This document shows positions 26,779-35,550 of a stretch of DNA of 64,000 nucleotides, in pieces; within the stretch, counting starts at the first letter, position 1, and each line of letters starts with the position of its first letter. The notes under the pieces were generated by a model. The model made no database searches. It saw only the letters and a program-made list of their open reading frames with translations, and was not told the origin of the DNA. The translations under genes and the position numbers were made by a program. The stretch spans positions 1,488,001 through 1,552,000 of the forward strand of contig NZ_BSDC01000001.1 of NCBI RefSeq assembly GCF_030268045.1, given 5' to 3'. The stretch is from Geothrix edaphica. GTDB taxonomy: Bacteria; Acidobacteriota; Holophagae; Holophagales; Holophagaceae.

Positions 26779-26830
26779 GGCCAAGCAGCCCTCGCTTCGC
26801 GATATATATAGAACATTCACCGGAGCCTCC

Positions 26831-28993
26831 ATGCCCGTCCGCGCCCTCCTGGCCTGCCTGATCCTCGTCCCCTGCCTGCTGGGACAGGGCTCCGGCCGGA
26901 TCACGCTCGAAAGCATCGCCCACCCCACGAAGAAGGTGGCCTATGGGGGACTGCCCGCCACCCGCCTGGAGTGGCTGCCGGACGGCAGCCTGGTACAGAC
27001 CCGCCGGGAGGGGGACCAGGTGGCCCTCTACCGCCTGGATCCGCTCACCTGGGAACGGAAGCCCCTGCTGGAATCCTCCCGGCTCCACACCGCCCTGGTG
27101 GCAGCCGGGGCCACCGAGGCCGCAGCCAAGGCCGCCCTCGGCCGCGGGAGCTTCGCCTGGAATGGAACCCACAGCGCCTTCCTCGTGGACGTCGGGGAGG
27201 AGCTCTTCCTGGTGGACGTCAAGGCGGCCACGGCCAAGCGGCTGGCGGGCGGAAAGCCCGAGGAGCCGGCCTTCAGTCCCGACGGCACCCAGGTGGCCTA
27301 TCTGCGCGGGAACGATCTCTACCGGGTGGACGTGGCCACGGCCAGGGAGACCCGCCTCACCACCGGCGGCAGCGAGACCGTGTTCAACGGCCGCCTCGAC
27401 TGGGTGTACCAGGAGGAGCTCTACGGGCGCGGCAGCTTCCGCGCCTTCTGGTGGGCACCGGATTCGAAGCGCCTGGCCTTCCTCAGCCTGGACGAGACAA
27501 AGGTGCCGGTCTACACGCTCATGGATGACCGTTTCCAGCCCCAGAGGCCCTTGAAGGCCCGCTATCCCAAGGCCGGGGATCCCAATCCCATCGCCCGCCT
27601 GGGCGTGGTGGATCTCGCCGGGACCACCACCTGGATGGACGCCCCCTACGCGGGCCAGGAAACCCTCATCGTGCAGGTGGGCTGGGATCCTTCTGGCCGC
27701 CTGCTCGCCACTCATCAGGACCGCATCCAGAGCTGGCTGGACCTGCGCCGCTACGAAGGGACCGCCTCCCGGCTGCTCATCCGCGAGAACGGCCGGGCCT
27801 GGCAGGAACGCCTGCCCCTGCCCCACTTCCTGCCGGATGGTGGCTTCCTCTGGGAGTCGGGACGCACCGGACGCCACCACGTCTATCGCTACGGAAAGGA
27901 GGCCCAGCTGCTCGGGGCCGTCACGGCCGGCGACTGGGATGTGCGGCAGGTCCATGGCACGGATGCGGTGGGACGGACCCTCTACTTCGACGCCACGGAG
28001 CGCAGCCCCATCGGCCAGGACGCCTATCGCATCGGGCTCGACGGGAGGGACCTCACGCGGCTGACAGACCGGCCCGGCACCCACCGCGTCCGCTTCAACG
28101 CCACCTTCACCGCCTTCCTCGACACCTGGAGCGATGCCCGGACTCCGCCCCAGCAGGCCCTCCACGACGGCGCCGGGAAGCAGCTCCGCCTCATTGATGC
28201 GAATCCCCCCGACAAGCTCAAGGACCTGAAGCTGGGCAAGGTGAGCTTCCAGCAGGTGAAGACGCGCGACGGCTTCCCCATGGAGACCATGCTGGTGCTG
28301 CCCGCGGACTTCGATCCCGCGAAGAAATATCCCGTGTACCAGTACATCTACGGCGGACCGGCTTCCCCCATGGTGCGGGACAGCTGGAGCCGGGATATGC
28401 CCTGGTACCAGTTCCTGGCCCAGCAGGGCATCGCCACCTGGATCTGCGACAACCGCAGCGCCTCCCACAAGGGTCTGGCCAGCGCCTACGGCATCCACCG
28501 CAACCTCGGGGCCCAGGAGCTCCAGGACCTGCTCGATGGCCATGCCTGGCTGAAGCAGCAGGGCTGGGCCGACATGGACCGGCTCTGCCTGGACGGCTGG
28601 AGCTACGGCGGCTTCATGGTCACCTACGCCCTCACCCACAGCAAAGCCTGGAAGCTGGGCATCGCCGGCGCGCCCGTGACCGACTGGCACCTCTACGACA
28701 GCATCTACACTGAGCGCTACATGGGCCTCCCCGCGGACAACCCGGCCGGCTACGACGCCAGCTCCGTGCTGAAGGCCGCAGGGAACCTCTCCGGCCGCCT
28801 CCTCCTGCTCCACGGCACCCTGGATGACAACGTGCATCCCCAGAACAGCGTGATGCTCATCGACGCCCTGCAGAAGGCCGGCTCCTCCGTGCAGATCGTG
28901 CTGCTGCCCGGCTCGGACCACAGCCCCCGGGCCCCCCAGCACAGCTGGGCGCGCTTCCAGGCCATGTGGGAGTTCCTGTCGAAATACCTGTGA
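26831..28993 (+). CDS. Dipeptidyl peptidase IV (S9B family)
   Basis: 720 residues with a signal peptide (MPVRALLACLILVPCLLGQ), so periplasmic or exported. The N-terminal beta-propeller carries the substrate-amine-binding Glu pair in DWVYQEELYGRGSFRAFWW. The C-terminal alpha/beta hydrolase domain has S591 (GWSYGGF), D665 (LDDNVH) and H697 (SDHS); their spacing matches the DPP IV triad. It releases X-Pro or X-Ala dipeptides from peptide N-termini. The POT-type peptide transporter gene abuts it convergently, stop to stop. Confidence 0.92.
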   Translation: MPVRALLACLILVPCLLGQGSGRITLESIAHPTKKVAYGGLPATRLEWLPDGSLVQTRREGDQVALYRLDPLTWERKPLLESSRLHTALVAAGATEAAAKAALGRGSFAWNGTHSAFLVDVGEELFLVDVKAATAKRLAGGKPEEPAFSPDGTQVAYLRGNDLYRVDVATARETRLTTGGSETVFNGRLDWVYQEELYGRGSFRAFWWAPDSKRLAFLSLDETKVPVYTLMDDRFQPQRPLKARYPKAGDPNPIARLGVVDLAGTTTWMDAPYAGQETLIVQVGWDPSGRLLATHQDRIQSWLDLRRYEGTASRLLIRENGRAWQERLPLPHFLPDGGFLWESGRTGRHHVYRYGKEAQLLGAVTAGDWDVRQVHGTDAVGRTLYFDATERSPIGQDAYRIGLDGRDLTRLTDRPGTHRVRFNATFTAFLDTWSDARTPPQQALHDGAGKQLRLIDANPPDKLKDLKLGKVSFQQVKTRDGFPMETMLVLPADFDPAKKYPVYQYIYGGPASPMVRDSWSRDMPWYQFLAQQGIATWICDNRSASHKGLASAYGIHRNLGAQELQDLLDGHAWLKQQGWADMDRLCLDGWSYGGFMVTYALTHSKAWKLGIAGAPVTDWHLYDSIYTERYMGLPADNPAGYDASSVLKAAGNLSGRLLLLHGTLDDNVHPQNSVMLIDALQKAGSSVQIVLLPGSDHSPRAPQHSWARFQAMWEFLSKYL

Positions 28994-30259
28994 TCAGGCT
29001 TCCCCTGTCGCGGGCAGCATCCGGTCGTACACCCACAGCAGCGCGGCCGTGAGCACGCCCACGCCGGTGATGGTCCAGAGCATGCCGGCCGGCTTGTGGG
29101 TCACCTCGCCGAAGTGGTGCATCAGCTTCCCGCCGAACCAGCCGCCGATCAGCGAGCCAAGACCGATGGGGAGGAAGGCGAAGCCCATGTAGGTGCCCTG
29201 CTGGCCCGGAGGGGCGAGGCGCGAGATGTACTCGTAGTAGCGCGGCGACTGCACGATCTCCCCCAGTGCGACGCAGATGAGCGTGAGGATCACGCCCGTC
29301 ACGGTCGGCTTGAAGATCAGCACGATCCAGGCAAGGGAGGACATCAGGGTTCCGATCGTGACGGCCTTCACCGAGGCGATCTTCTGGGTGGCCAGGTTGA
29401 TCAGGACCGTCAGCGAGATCACGACCAGCGGGCCCGTCATCAGCAGAAGCTCCGTATCCGCCTTCGGGTCGATGTACTTGGCGACATACAGGGGCAGCGT
29501 GATGAACTCCTGCCAGTACACCACCCAGTACCCCGTGAAGATCACCAGGAACAGCATGAACTTGGGATTCGAGAGGACGGTGAGGAAGTTCCGGCCGGTC
29601 TCCGCCAGGGAGGGAGGGGGCACGTCCCCCTCTTTGCGCGGCTCCTTGAACATCAGCAGCACCGCGAAGAACATCAGGAACACGCTGATGGCGGCCACCC
29701 GGAAGACGTTCTCGACACTCATGTGCCGGTGGACGTACGACGCGACAAAGGGGCCAGCGGCGCCGCCGATGTTCACCAGGGTGTAATAGATCGAATAGCC
29801 GATCGAGCGAACGTTGTCCTTCGAGGCGCGGGCGGTCGTTCCGACCACGGCCGGCTTCACCAGCGCGATGCCGAGGGCCGGCAGCATCAGCAGGAAGGCG
29901 ACGAGGGCGCCGAGGGGCACCAGGCCGCGCACCGGCAACATCCAGGACGACCCCAGCGACCCGAGCAGGAAATAGGAGCAGCTGAGGATGAGGTAGGCGA
30001 GGGAGAGGGCCCGGCGGAAGCCGAGGCGGTCCGCGATCGCCCCGCCAAAGGCCGCCAGGAACCAGACCAGCCCGCCGAACAGGCCGGCCAGGCTGCTGGC
30101 ATCCTGCGTGGGAAAGCCGAGGGACTCGTTCAGGTAGCGCGCCAGGGACGCAAAGGCCGCGTAGTACGAGAGGCGCTCGAACAGCTCGCTGATGTTGGCC
30201 ACCCAGAAGGGGCGCTCAAACCCGTCGCGGATATCGCGCAAACGCTGAGCTGTGCTCAA
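28994..30259 (-). CDS. MFS transporter, POT/PTR2-like peptide permease
   Basis: 421 residues with ~12 membrane segments. The first helix has the proton-coupled oligopeptide transporter motif ExxERxxYY (E25, E28, R29, Y32, Y33 in ELFERLSYY). The MFS loop GGAIADRLGFRR follows. It starts at a TTG with GGAGG upstream. It probably imports di- or tripeptides with protons and would suit the products of the neighbouring dipeptidyl peptidase. It is shorter than most POT proteins (450-500), so a related MFS subfamily is possible. Confidence 0.75.
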   Translation of the reverse strand: MSTAQRLRDIRDGFERPFWVANISELFERLSYYAAFASLARYLNESLGFPTQDASSLAGLFGGLVWFLAAFGGAIADRLGFRRALSLAYLILSCSYFLLGSLGSSWMLPVRGLVPLGALVAFLLMLPALGIALVKPAVVGTTARASKDNVRSIGYSIYYTLVNIGGAAGPFVASYVHRHMSVENVFRVAAISVFLMFFAVLLMFKEPRKEGDVPPPSLAETGRNFLTVLSNPKFMLFLVIFTGYWVVYWQEFITLPLYVAKYIDPKADTELLLMTGPLVVISLTVLINLATQKIASVKAVTIGTLMSSLAWIVLIFKPTVTGVILTLICVALGEIVQSPRYYEYISRLAPPGQQGTYMGFAFLPIGLGSLIGGWFGGKLMHHFGEVTHKPAGMLWTITGVGVLTAALLWVYDRMLPATGEA

Positions 30260-30372
30260 GGTGCCTCCTGGGCAGGGAAACCGACCTTCGATCTTCCCGG
30301 GGATCCGGGCGGGCGGTCAACCCGGTCCGCCGCAAACACTCGCGGGGCCGACCCAGCCCCATGGCACAGAAA

Positions 30373-30396
30373 GGCAGGGGGCCGAGGCCCCCTGCC
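30373..30396 (-). terminator. Terminator of the liv/CBS operon
   Basis: A perfect GC-rich inverted repeat (30373-30383 with 30386-30396) 16 bp downstream of the CBS gene stop. On the minus strand it is followed by a short TTTCTGTG stretch. It closes the six-gene liv operon. Confidence 0.7.
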
Positions 30397-30411
30397 CTCG
30401 GACCGGCCCGC

Positions 30412-30834
30412 CTACGCCCGGGCCTTGGCGAACTCCACCACGGCCTTGAGCATGTCGCCCACGGACATGATGCCCACCAGCTGGCCCTTGGCATCCACCA
30501 CGCACAGCCCGTAGAGCTTGTGGTCGAGGATGGCCTGGGCCGCGGTGGCCAGGTCCGTGTCCGGAGTCACGGTCTGGGGGCTCTGGTTCATGACCTCCTT
30601 CACGGCGGTCTTGGACAGCAGGTAATGCACTTCCCAGGTGTCCAGCGAGGTGGCCTTGCCCGGGGTGTAGTCCTTGATCATCCGTTCCGTGATCAGGCCC
30701 ACGAAGCGGCCCCCTGCCATGACGGGAAGGCGCCGGATGCCCTTCTCCTTCATGAGGTGGATGGCCTCGATGATGGAGGCCTCCTCCTGGATCGTGATGG
30801 GGTTCTTGGTCATCCACTTGTCGACAGTGGTCAT
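30412..30834 (-). CDS. Tandem CBS-domain protein
   Basis: 140 residues made of two CBS domains (VDKWMTKNPITIQEEASIIEA...RRLPVMAGGRFVGLITE and VKEVMNQSPQTVTPDTDLATA...GLCVVDAKGQLVGIMSVGDML). Such pairs bind adenosine nucleotides or SAM and tune partner proteins. The ATG at 30834 is preceded by GAGGAGATCCCG. It is the last gene of the branched-chain amino acid transporter operon, 10 bp after livF. By context it may sense energy charge for the transporter or its pathway, which is inference. Confidence 0.88.
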   Translation of the reverse strand: MTTVDKWMTKNPITIQEEASIIEAIHLMKEKGIRRLPVMAGGRFVGLITERMIKDYTPGKATSLDTWEVHYLLSKTAVKEVMNQSPQTVTPDTDLATAAQAILDHKLYGLCVVDAKGQLVGIMSVGDMLKAVVEFAKARA

Positions 30835-30844
30835 CGGGATCTCC

Positions 30845-31549
30845 TCACATGCCCAGGAAGGCTTTCTTGATGTGTTCATTGTTGAGCAACTCGTCGCCCC
30901 GCCCCGTCAGCACCACCCGGCCCGTCTCCATGACGTAGGCGCGGTGGGCAATGCGGAGGGACTGGTAGACATTCTGCTCCACGAGAAGGATGGTAACGCC
31001 CTCCTTGTTGATGCCGGTGATGATGTCGAAGATGTTCTTCACCAGCAGGGGTGAGAGGCCCAGGGAGGGCTCATCCAGGAGCAGCACCTTGGGATTGGCC
31101 ATGAGACCCCGGGCGATGGCCAGCATCTGCTGCTCGCCGCCGGACATGGTGCCGCCCAGCTGCTTCTCCCGCTCCTTGAGGCGCGGGAACAGCTGGAACA
31201 CCCAGTCGATGTTCTTCTGGCGATCCCCCCGGGTGGCCTTGACGTAGGACCCCATGCGGAGGTTCTCCATGACGGTCATCTCCGGGAAGATCCGGCGGCC
31301 CTCGGGCACCTGCACCAGTCCGGCCTCGACCACATGGTGCGGCAGCATCTTGCTGAGTTCCTTCCCTTCGAAGGTGATGCTCCCCGAAGTGGGCTTGACC
31401 AGGCGGGAGATGTTCTTGAGGGTGGTGGACTTCCCGGCGCCGTTGGCGCCGACCACGGTGACGATCTCCCCCTGGTGAACTTCCAGATCCACATCCCACA
31501 GGACCTTCAGATCGCCGTAGGCGAAATTCAGCTTCTCGATCTTAAGCAT
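30845..31549 (-). CDS. livF: Branched-chain amino acid ABC transporter ATPase LivF
   Basis: 234 residues: Walker A GANGAGKST, the signature MSGGEQQMLAIARGL and Walker B VLLLDEPSLGLSP. LivF and LivG form the ATPase pair that drives high-affinity Leu/Ile/Val uptake. The ATG at 31549 overlaps the livG stop by 8 bp; an upstream in-frame start at 31570 would intrude further into livG. Confidence 0.92.
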   Translation of the reverse strand: MLKIEKLNFAYGDLKVLWDVDLEVHQGEIVTVVGANGAGKSTTLKNISRLVKPTSGSITFEGKELSKMLPHHVVEAGLVQVPEGRRIFPEMTVMENLRMGSYVKATRGDRQKNIDWVFQLFPRLKEREKQLGGTMSGGEQQMLAIARGLMANPKVLLLDEPSLGLSPLLVKNIFDIITGINKEGVTILLVEQNVYQSLRIAHRAYVMETGRVVLTGRGDELLNNEHIKKAFLGM

Positions 31550-32261
31550 GGCTCTCACCCAGGTAGGCATCGATCACGTCCTGATTGCTCACCACCTCCT
31601 GGGGGGTGCCTTCGGTCAGCTTCTCGCCGGAGGTGAGGACGACGATCCGGTCGGAGATGCGCATGATGGCCTTCATGTCGTGCTCGATGACCATCTGCGT
31701 GAGGCCGCGCTGCTTGATGTCCAGGATGAGCTGGATGATCTCCTCGCTCTCGGCCGGGTTGAGGCCGCCCATGACCTCGTCCAGCAGCAGGAGCTTGGGC
31801 AGCGTGGCAAGGGCCCGGGCCACTTCAAGCTTCTTCCGCTCCCCGATGGGCAGGCCACCGGCCAGGAAGTCCACCCGGTGCTCCATGCGGACCACCTTGA
31901 GCTGCTCCATGGCCACTTCGCGGGCGTGCTTCAGAGACGAGGTGCGCGCCAGGGCGCCCACCATGACGTTGTCCACCACGGACAGCTTGGCCAGGGGGCG
32001 CACCTTCTGCCAGGTCCGGACCATGCCGAGCATACAGACCTTGTCGGGCTGGAGCCCGTTCATCCGCCGACCGTCGAAGATGATCTCGCCCTTGGACGGC
32101 GGGTAGTAGCCGGTGATGCAGTTGAAGAGGGTGGTCTTGCCCGCGCCGTTGGGCCCGATGAGGCCCATGATCGAGCCCTCCTCCACGGAGAAGGACACGT
32201 CTGAATTGGCCGCAAGGCCACCGAAGAACTTGCTGACGTTCTTGATCTCCAGGATGGCCAT
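31542..32261 (-). CDS. livG: Branched-chain amino acid ABC transporter ATPase LivG
   Basis: 239 residues: Walker A GPNGAGKTTLFN, the LivG-type signature region GLPIGERKKLEVARAL and Walker B LLLLDEVMGGLNPAE. It has the insertion of the LivG branch (YYPPSKGEIIFDGRRMNGL...). The start shares one base with the livM stop, so translation is coupled. Confidence 0.92.
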   Translation of the reverse strand: MAILEIKNVSKFFGGLAANSDVSFSVEEGSIMGLIGPNGAGKTTLFNCITGYYPPSKGEIIFDGRRMNGLQPDKVCMLGMVRTWQKVRPLAKLSVVDNVMVGALARTSSLKHAREVAMEQLKVVRMEHRVDFLAGGLPIGERKKLEVARALATLPKLLLLDEVMGGLNPAESEEIIQLILDIKQRGLTQMVIEHDMKAIMRISDRIVVLTSGEKLTEGTPQEVVSNQDVIDAYLGESHA

Positions 32262-33310
32262 CAGACCGCCTCCCGATTCCGGCGCGCGGCCATCTTCTTG
32301 ACGAAACCCATGAGCCCTTCAGGCATGAAGAGGATCACCAGCACGACGAGGATGCCGTAGAGCAGGACATGCGCGTGGGCGAGGTTCTCCTTGAGGAAGA
32401 GCCCGATCCGCGAATCCGCGCTCACGAGGCCGATCTTCACCAGCCCTTCGGTGATCATGTTGCTCCGCAGGGCCTCGGACAGCGGCACCAGGATCAGGGA
32501 CCCAAGTACCGGGCCCCACAGAGTGCCCATGCCGCCGATGATGCAGATGAGCATGATCTGGACAGAGACATCCAGTCCCAGCACCGTGGGCGGATCGACG
32601 AACCCCACATAGATGCCGTAGAAGGCGCCGGCCAGCGACGTCAGCACCGCCGAGATCACCAGGCCGATGTTCTTGTAGACCGTGATGTGGATGCCGAGGG
32701 AATGAGCCGCGTCCTGGTCCTCGCGGATGGCCTGGAAGTAGTAGCCAAGCTTGGAGTGCTGCACCCAGTACGTGATGGCGATGGTGAGCAGGGCCAGGAC
32801 GAGGCCGATGTAGTAGAAGGGCACCTTGGTGAGGAAGTCCGTCACCACCCGCTCCCCGATCTTGAAGGCGGGGATCTCGGTGGCCAGGATGCCCTCGGCG
32901 CCGTTGGTGAGGGTCGTCAGGTTGATGGCGGAGAGCCGCATGATCTCCGCCACGGCGATGGAGGCGAGCACGAAGTAGGGGCCGCGCAGCCGGAAGCAGA
33001 TGCTCCCGATCACGAGGGCCACCACGACCACGATCGCCACGCCGGCCCAGACGCCCACCCAGGGGACGACCTGCTTGGCATGCATGAGCATCATGGTGGT
33101 GTAGGCGCCCACACCGAAATAGGCGGCATGGCCGACGGAATGCTGGCCCGCATAGCCGCCGAGGATGTTCCAGCTCTGGCCCTGGGACACGCTGAGGAAG
33201 AGCAGGATCATCATGTGCAGCGCGTAGGGGCTCTCCACATACCGGGGGACAACCAGCAGGGCCGCCAGGACGATGAGGCCGGTCGCAGCCTTGAGAATGG
33301 TCTTGGTCAT
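32261..33310 (-). CDS. livM: Branched-chain amino acid ABC permease LivM
   Basis: 349 residues, hydrophobic throughout with ~9 membrane segments. Family motifs include NILGGYAGQHSVGHAAYFGVGAY and IGGMGTLWGPVLGSL. It forms the channel with LivH. A short basic tail (FVKKMAARRNREAV) is cytoplasmic. It lies 10 bp after livH. Confidence 0.92.
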   Translation of the reverse strand: MTKTILKAATGLIVLAALLVVPRYVESPYALHMMILLFLSVSQGQSWNILGGYAGQHSVGHAAYFGVGAYTTMMLMHAKQVVPWVGVWAGVAIVVVVALVIGSICFRLRGPYFVLASIAVAEIMRLSAINLTTLTNGAEGILATEIPAFKIGERVVTDFLTKVPFYYIGLVLALLTIAITYWVQHSKLGYYFQAIREDQDAAHSLGIHITVYKNIGLVISAVLTSLAGAFYGIYVGFVDPPTVLGLDVSVQIMLICIIGGMGTLWGPVLGSLILVPLSEALRSNMITEGLVKIGLVSADSRIGLFLKENLAHAHVLLYGILVVLVILFMPEGLMGFVKKMAARRNREAV

Positions 33311-33320
33311 GTCGTCCTCC

Positions 33321-34190
33321 TCAGGTCCGCGACTTGCCCATCAAGCCCGAGGGCTTGAAGAGGAGTACGAGCAGGAAGAGCACGAAGACCACCACATCCT
33401 TCCAGCCGGAGGAGATGTAGACCGCGCTCATGGATTCGGTGACGCCGATGAGGATCCCGCCCAGGGTGGCGCCCACCACGCTGCCCATGCCGCCGAGCAC
33501 CGTGATGACGAAGGCCTTCAGGGTGAAGGTGCCGCCCACCTGCGGGAAGATGTAGTAGGTCGGGGAGATCAGCGCCCCCGCGGTCCCCGCCAGGGCGGCG
33601 CCGAGACCGAAGGCGATCACGGACATGCGGCTGACGTTGATGCCCATCAGCTGCGCCGCGTCCCGGTCCTGCGCCGTGGCCCGGATGGCCTGGCCCGTGT
33701 CAGTCTTCAGCAGGAACCAGCCCAGCGCCCCGGTGATGGCCGCCGTGATCAGGAAGGAGATCAGCAACGGCGCGGAGATCGAGACCCCACCCCCCACCTG
33801 GATGGTGGAGGAGGAATATGAGGTCGTGAGGATCTTGTAGTCCGAGGTGAAGATCAGCATCACCGTGTTGCTCATGATCAGTCCCAGGCCGATGGTCAGC
33901 AGGATCTGGTTCTGGGAGACGGCGTTGAGCACGCGGTTGATGAAGACCTTCTGGAGGAAGCCCCCGAAGAAGAACATCAGCGGGAAGCTGATGAGGACGG
34001 AGACGAAGGGATCGATGCCCATCAGCGTGAACAGCAGATAGGTGAGGTACATCCCGACCATCATGATGTCGCCGTGGGCGAAGTTCACGACCCGCATCAC
34101 GCCGAAGATGAGCGTGAGCCCGATGCCGATGAGCGCGTACACGCCACCGATCAGGATGCCGCTGATAAGGGATTGAAGGAATACGGCCAT
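33321..34190 (-). CDS. livH: Branched-chain amino acid ABC permease LivH
   Basis: 289 residues with ~8 membrane segments. It opens with QSLISGILIGGVYALIGIGL and contains the permease coupling region (DRDAAQLMGINVSRM) and LGGMGSVVGATLGGI. It is the partner of LivM in the transmembrane pore. Confidence 0.92.
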   Translation of the reverse strand: MAVFLQSLISGILIGGVYALIGIGLTLIFGVMRVVNFAHGDIMMVGMYLTYLLFTLMGIDPFVSVLISFPLMFFFGGFLQKVFINRVLNAVSQNQILLTIGLGLIMSNTVMLIFTSDYKILTTSYSSSTIQVGGGVSISAPLLISFLITAAITGALGWFLLKTDTGQAIRATAQDRDAAQLMGINVSRMSVIAFGLGAALAGTAGALISPTYYIFPQVGGTFTLKAFVITVLGGMGSVVGATLGGILIGVTESMSAVYISSGWKDVVVFVLFLLVLLFKPSGLMGKSRT

Positions 34191-34223
34191 GGGCGTCTGG
34201 AACTCCTGGAGGGGATGGAAAAG

Positions 34224-34245
34224 GGGGGCGCCACAAGGCGCCCCC
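34224..34245 (-). terminator. Intercistronic hairpin between the binding-protein gene and livH
   Basis: A perfect 9-bp GC stem (34224-34232 with 34237-34245) and 4-base loop, followed on the minus strand by CTTTTCC. Such partial terminators after the binding-protein gene give more binding protein than permease. Confidence 0.7.
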
Positions 34246-34258
34246 GCTCAGGGAGGAG

Positions 34259-35404
34259 TCACTTCCACTTGGGGAAGGGGTACACAGCCTTCTTGGTGGC
34301 GAACTTGGCGGGCAGCACCGTTTCGTAGTTCCCCTGGAGGATCTGCTGCACGAGCATCTGGTGGTTGTTCTGGTTCGTGAAGCCTTCGTAGTCGGCGAAC
34401 TGGACCTCGCCCATGACGCCGTTCCACTTGCCGGACTTAAGCGCATCGCGGGTCTTGGCGCGGTCACCGCCGGCATTCTTGGCCGTCTCCGCCATGATCA
34501 TCATGGAGGCGTAGGCGCAGGCGGCGTGATAGGTGGGTTCCTTGCCGAACTTGGCCTTGTAGCGGGCCCCGAACTCCTTCGCGCCGGGCCAGTTCACATC
34601 GTTCGTCCACTGGGTGCAGGAGATGACGTTCTCGGAGATCGCGCGTTCCTTGGCGAACTCGGTGGTGGTGAAGCCCGCGCCGGCGCCGAGGAAGGCCTGG
34701 GGCTGGAGGCCCACTTCCTTCGACTGGCGCATGAGCAGGATGGCGTCGGCCACATAGGACACCATGAAGACCAGGTCGGGGTTCTTCGACTTCACCTTGG
34801 CGAGGGTGGACCGGTAGTCCGCCGCGCCCTTGGGATAGGGTTCGTCCGCGACGACCTGGATGCCCTTCTTGGCCACGTACTCCTTGGCGGTCTTGGTGGT
34901 GGAGGTGCCGAAGTCGGTGTTTTCGTAGATGAACGCGATGGACTTCGGCTTGCCCAGGGAGCTCGCCGCGTCGATGAGGCTGGAGGCGTACTTGTCCGCG
35001 GGGGCGTTCATGCGGAAGACGTACTTGAGGCCCTGGCGCGTGATCTCCTCTTTGGCCGCGGCGGGAATCAGCAGGGGCACGCGGTACTTTTCAGCCAGCT
35101 TCGCCACGGCGTTGGAGCAGGCCGAGGTGTAGGGCCCCACCACCCCCACGACGTTGTCGCGGGTGGCCAGCTTCTCCATGGCGCTCATGGAGATCTGCGG
35201 CTTGCCCGTATCGTCCTCCCACACGAGCTGCAGGTTGATGCCCTTCTTCTTGAGGTCCTCGTCGGCGAGCTTGATGCCGTTGGTGATGTTCTCCCCGATG
35301 GGCGCTTCGGGGCCGCTCATGGAGTTGATGACGCCGATCTTCTGCGCCATGAGACACGGAGAGAGGGCGAGAACGGCGCCCAGGGCCAAGAGGTGCTTTC
35401 GCAT
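34259..35404 (-). CDS. livJ: Branched-chain amino acid ABC substrate-binding protein
   Basis: 381 residues with a signal peptide (MRKHLLALGAVLALSPCLMA, ending before QKIGVINSM). The mature part is a type I periplasmic binding protein of the Leu/Ile/Val family: MSGPEAPIGENITNGIKLA, VGPYTSACSNAV, and hinge segments IAFIYENTDFG and DLVFMVSYVADA. GGAGCTGCC precedes the ATG. It heads the liv operon. Related binding proteins also take amides or aromatics, so the ligand is not certain. Confidence 0.88.
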   Translation of the reverse strand: MRKHLLALGAVLALSPCLMAQKIGVINSMSGPEAPIGENITNGIKLADEDLKKKGINLQLVWEDDTGKPQISMSAMEKLATRDNVVGVVGPYTSACSNAVAKLAEKYRVPLLIPAAAKEEITRQGLKYVFRMNAPADKYASSLIDAASSLGKPKSIAFIYENTDFGTSTTKTAKEYVAKKGIQVVADEPYPKGAADYRSTLAKVKSKNPDLVFMVSYVADAILLMRQSKEVGLQPQAFLGAGAGFTTTEFAKERAISENVISCTQWTNDVNWPGAKEFGARYKAKFGKEPTYHAACAYASMMIMAETAKNAGGDRAKTRDALKSGKWNGVMGEVQFADYEGFTNQNNHQMLVQQILQGNYETVLPAKFATKKAVYPFPKWK

Positions 35405-35468
35405 GGCAGCTCCAGTGCAAAAGAGATGTGGGTGGAAGGTATGGTGGATTCTACACCCAAGGTCCGAC

Positions 35469-35513
35469 AAAAAAACCACGGAACCCATGGGTTGTGACCC
35501 ATGAGTTCCGTGG
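35469..35513 (-). terminator. Rho-independent terminator of porin gene 1
   Basis: 17-bp arms (35476-35492 and 35497-35513), fully paired on the minus-strand RNA with one G-U pair and a 4-base loop, followed by seven U (complement of 35469-35475). It ends the transcript of the porin at 35551-36813, upstream of livJ. Confidence 0.92.
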
Positions 35514-35550
35514 TGTTGCAGCGGCAAGAACCGCTAGGTGGAAGCGGCTA

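Noticed and set aside
26489-28942. Long minus-strand frame opposite the DPP IV gene
   Set aside because: Shadow of a well-supported gene with an intact Ser-Asp-His triad.
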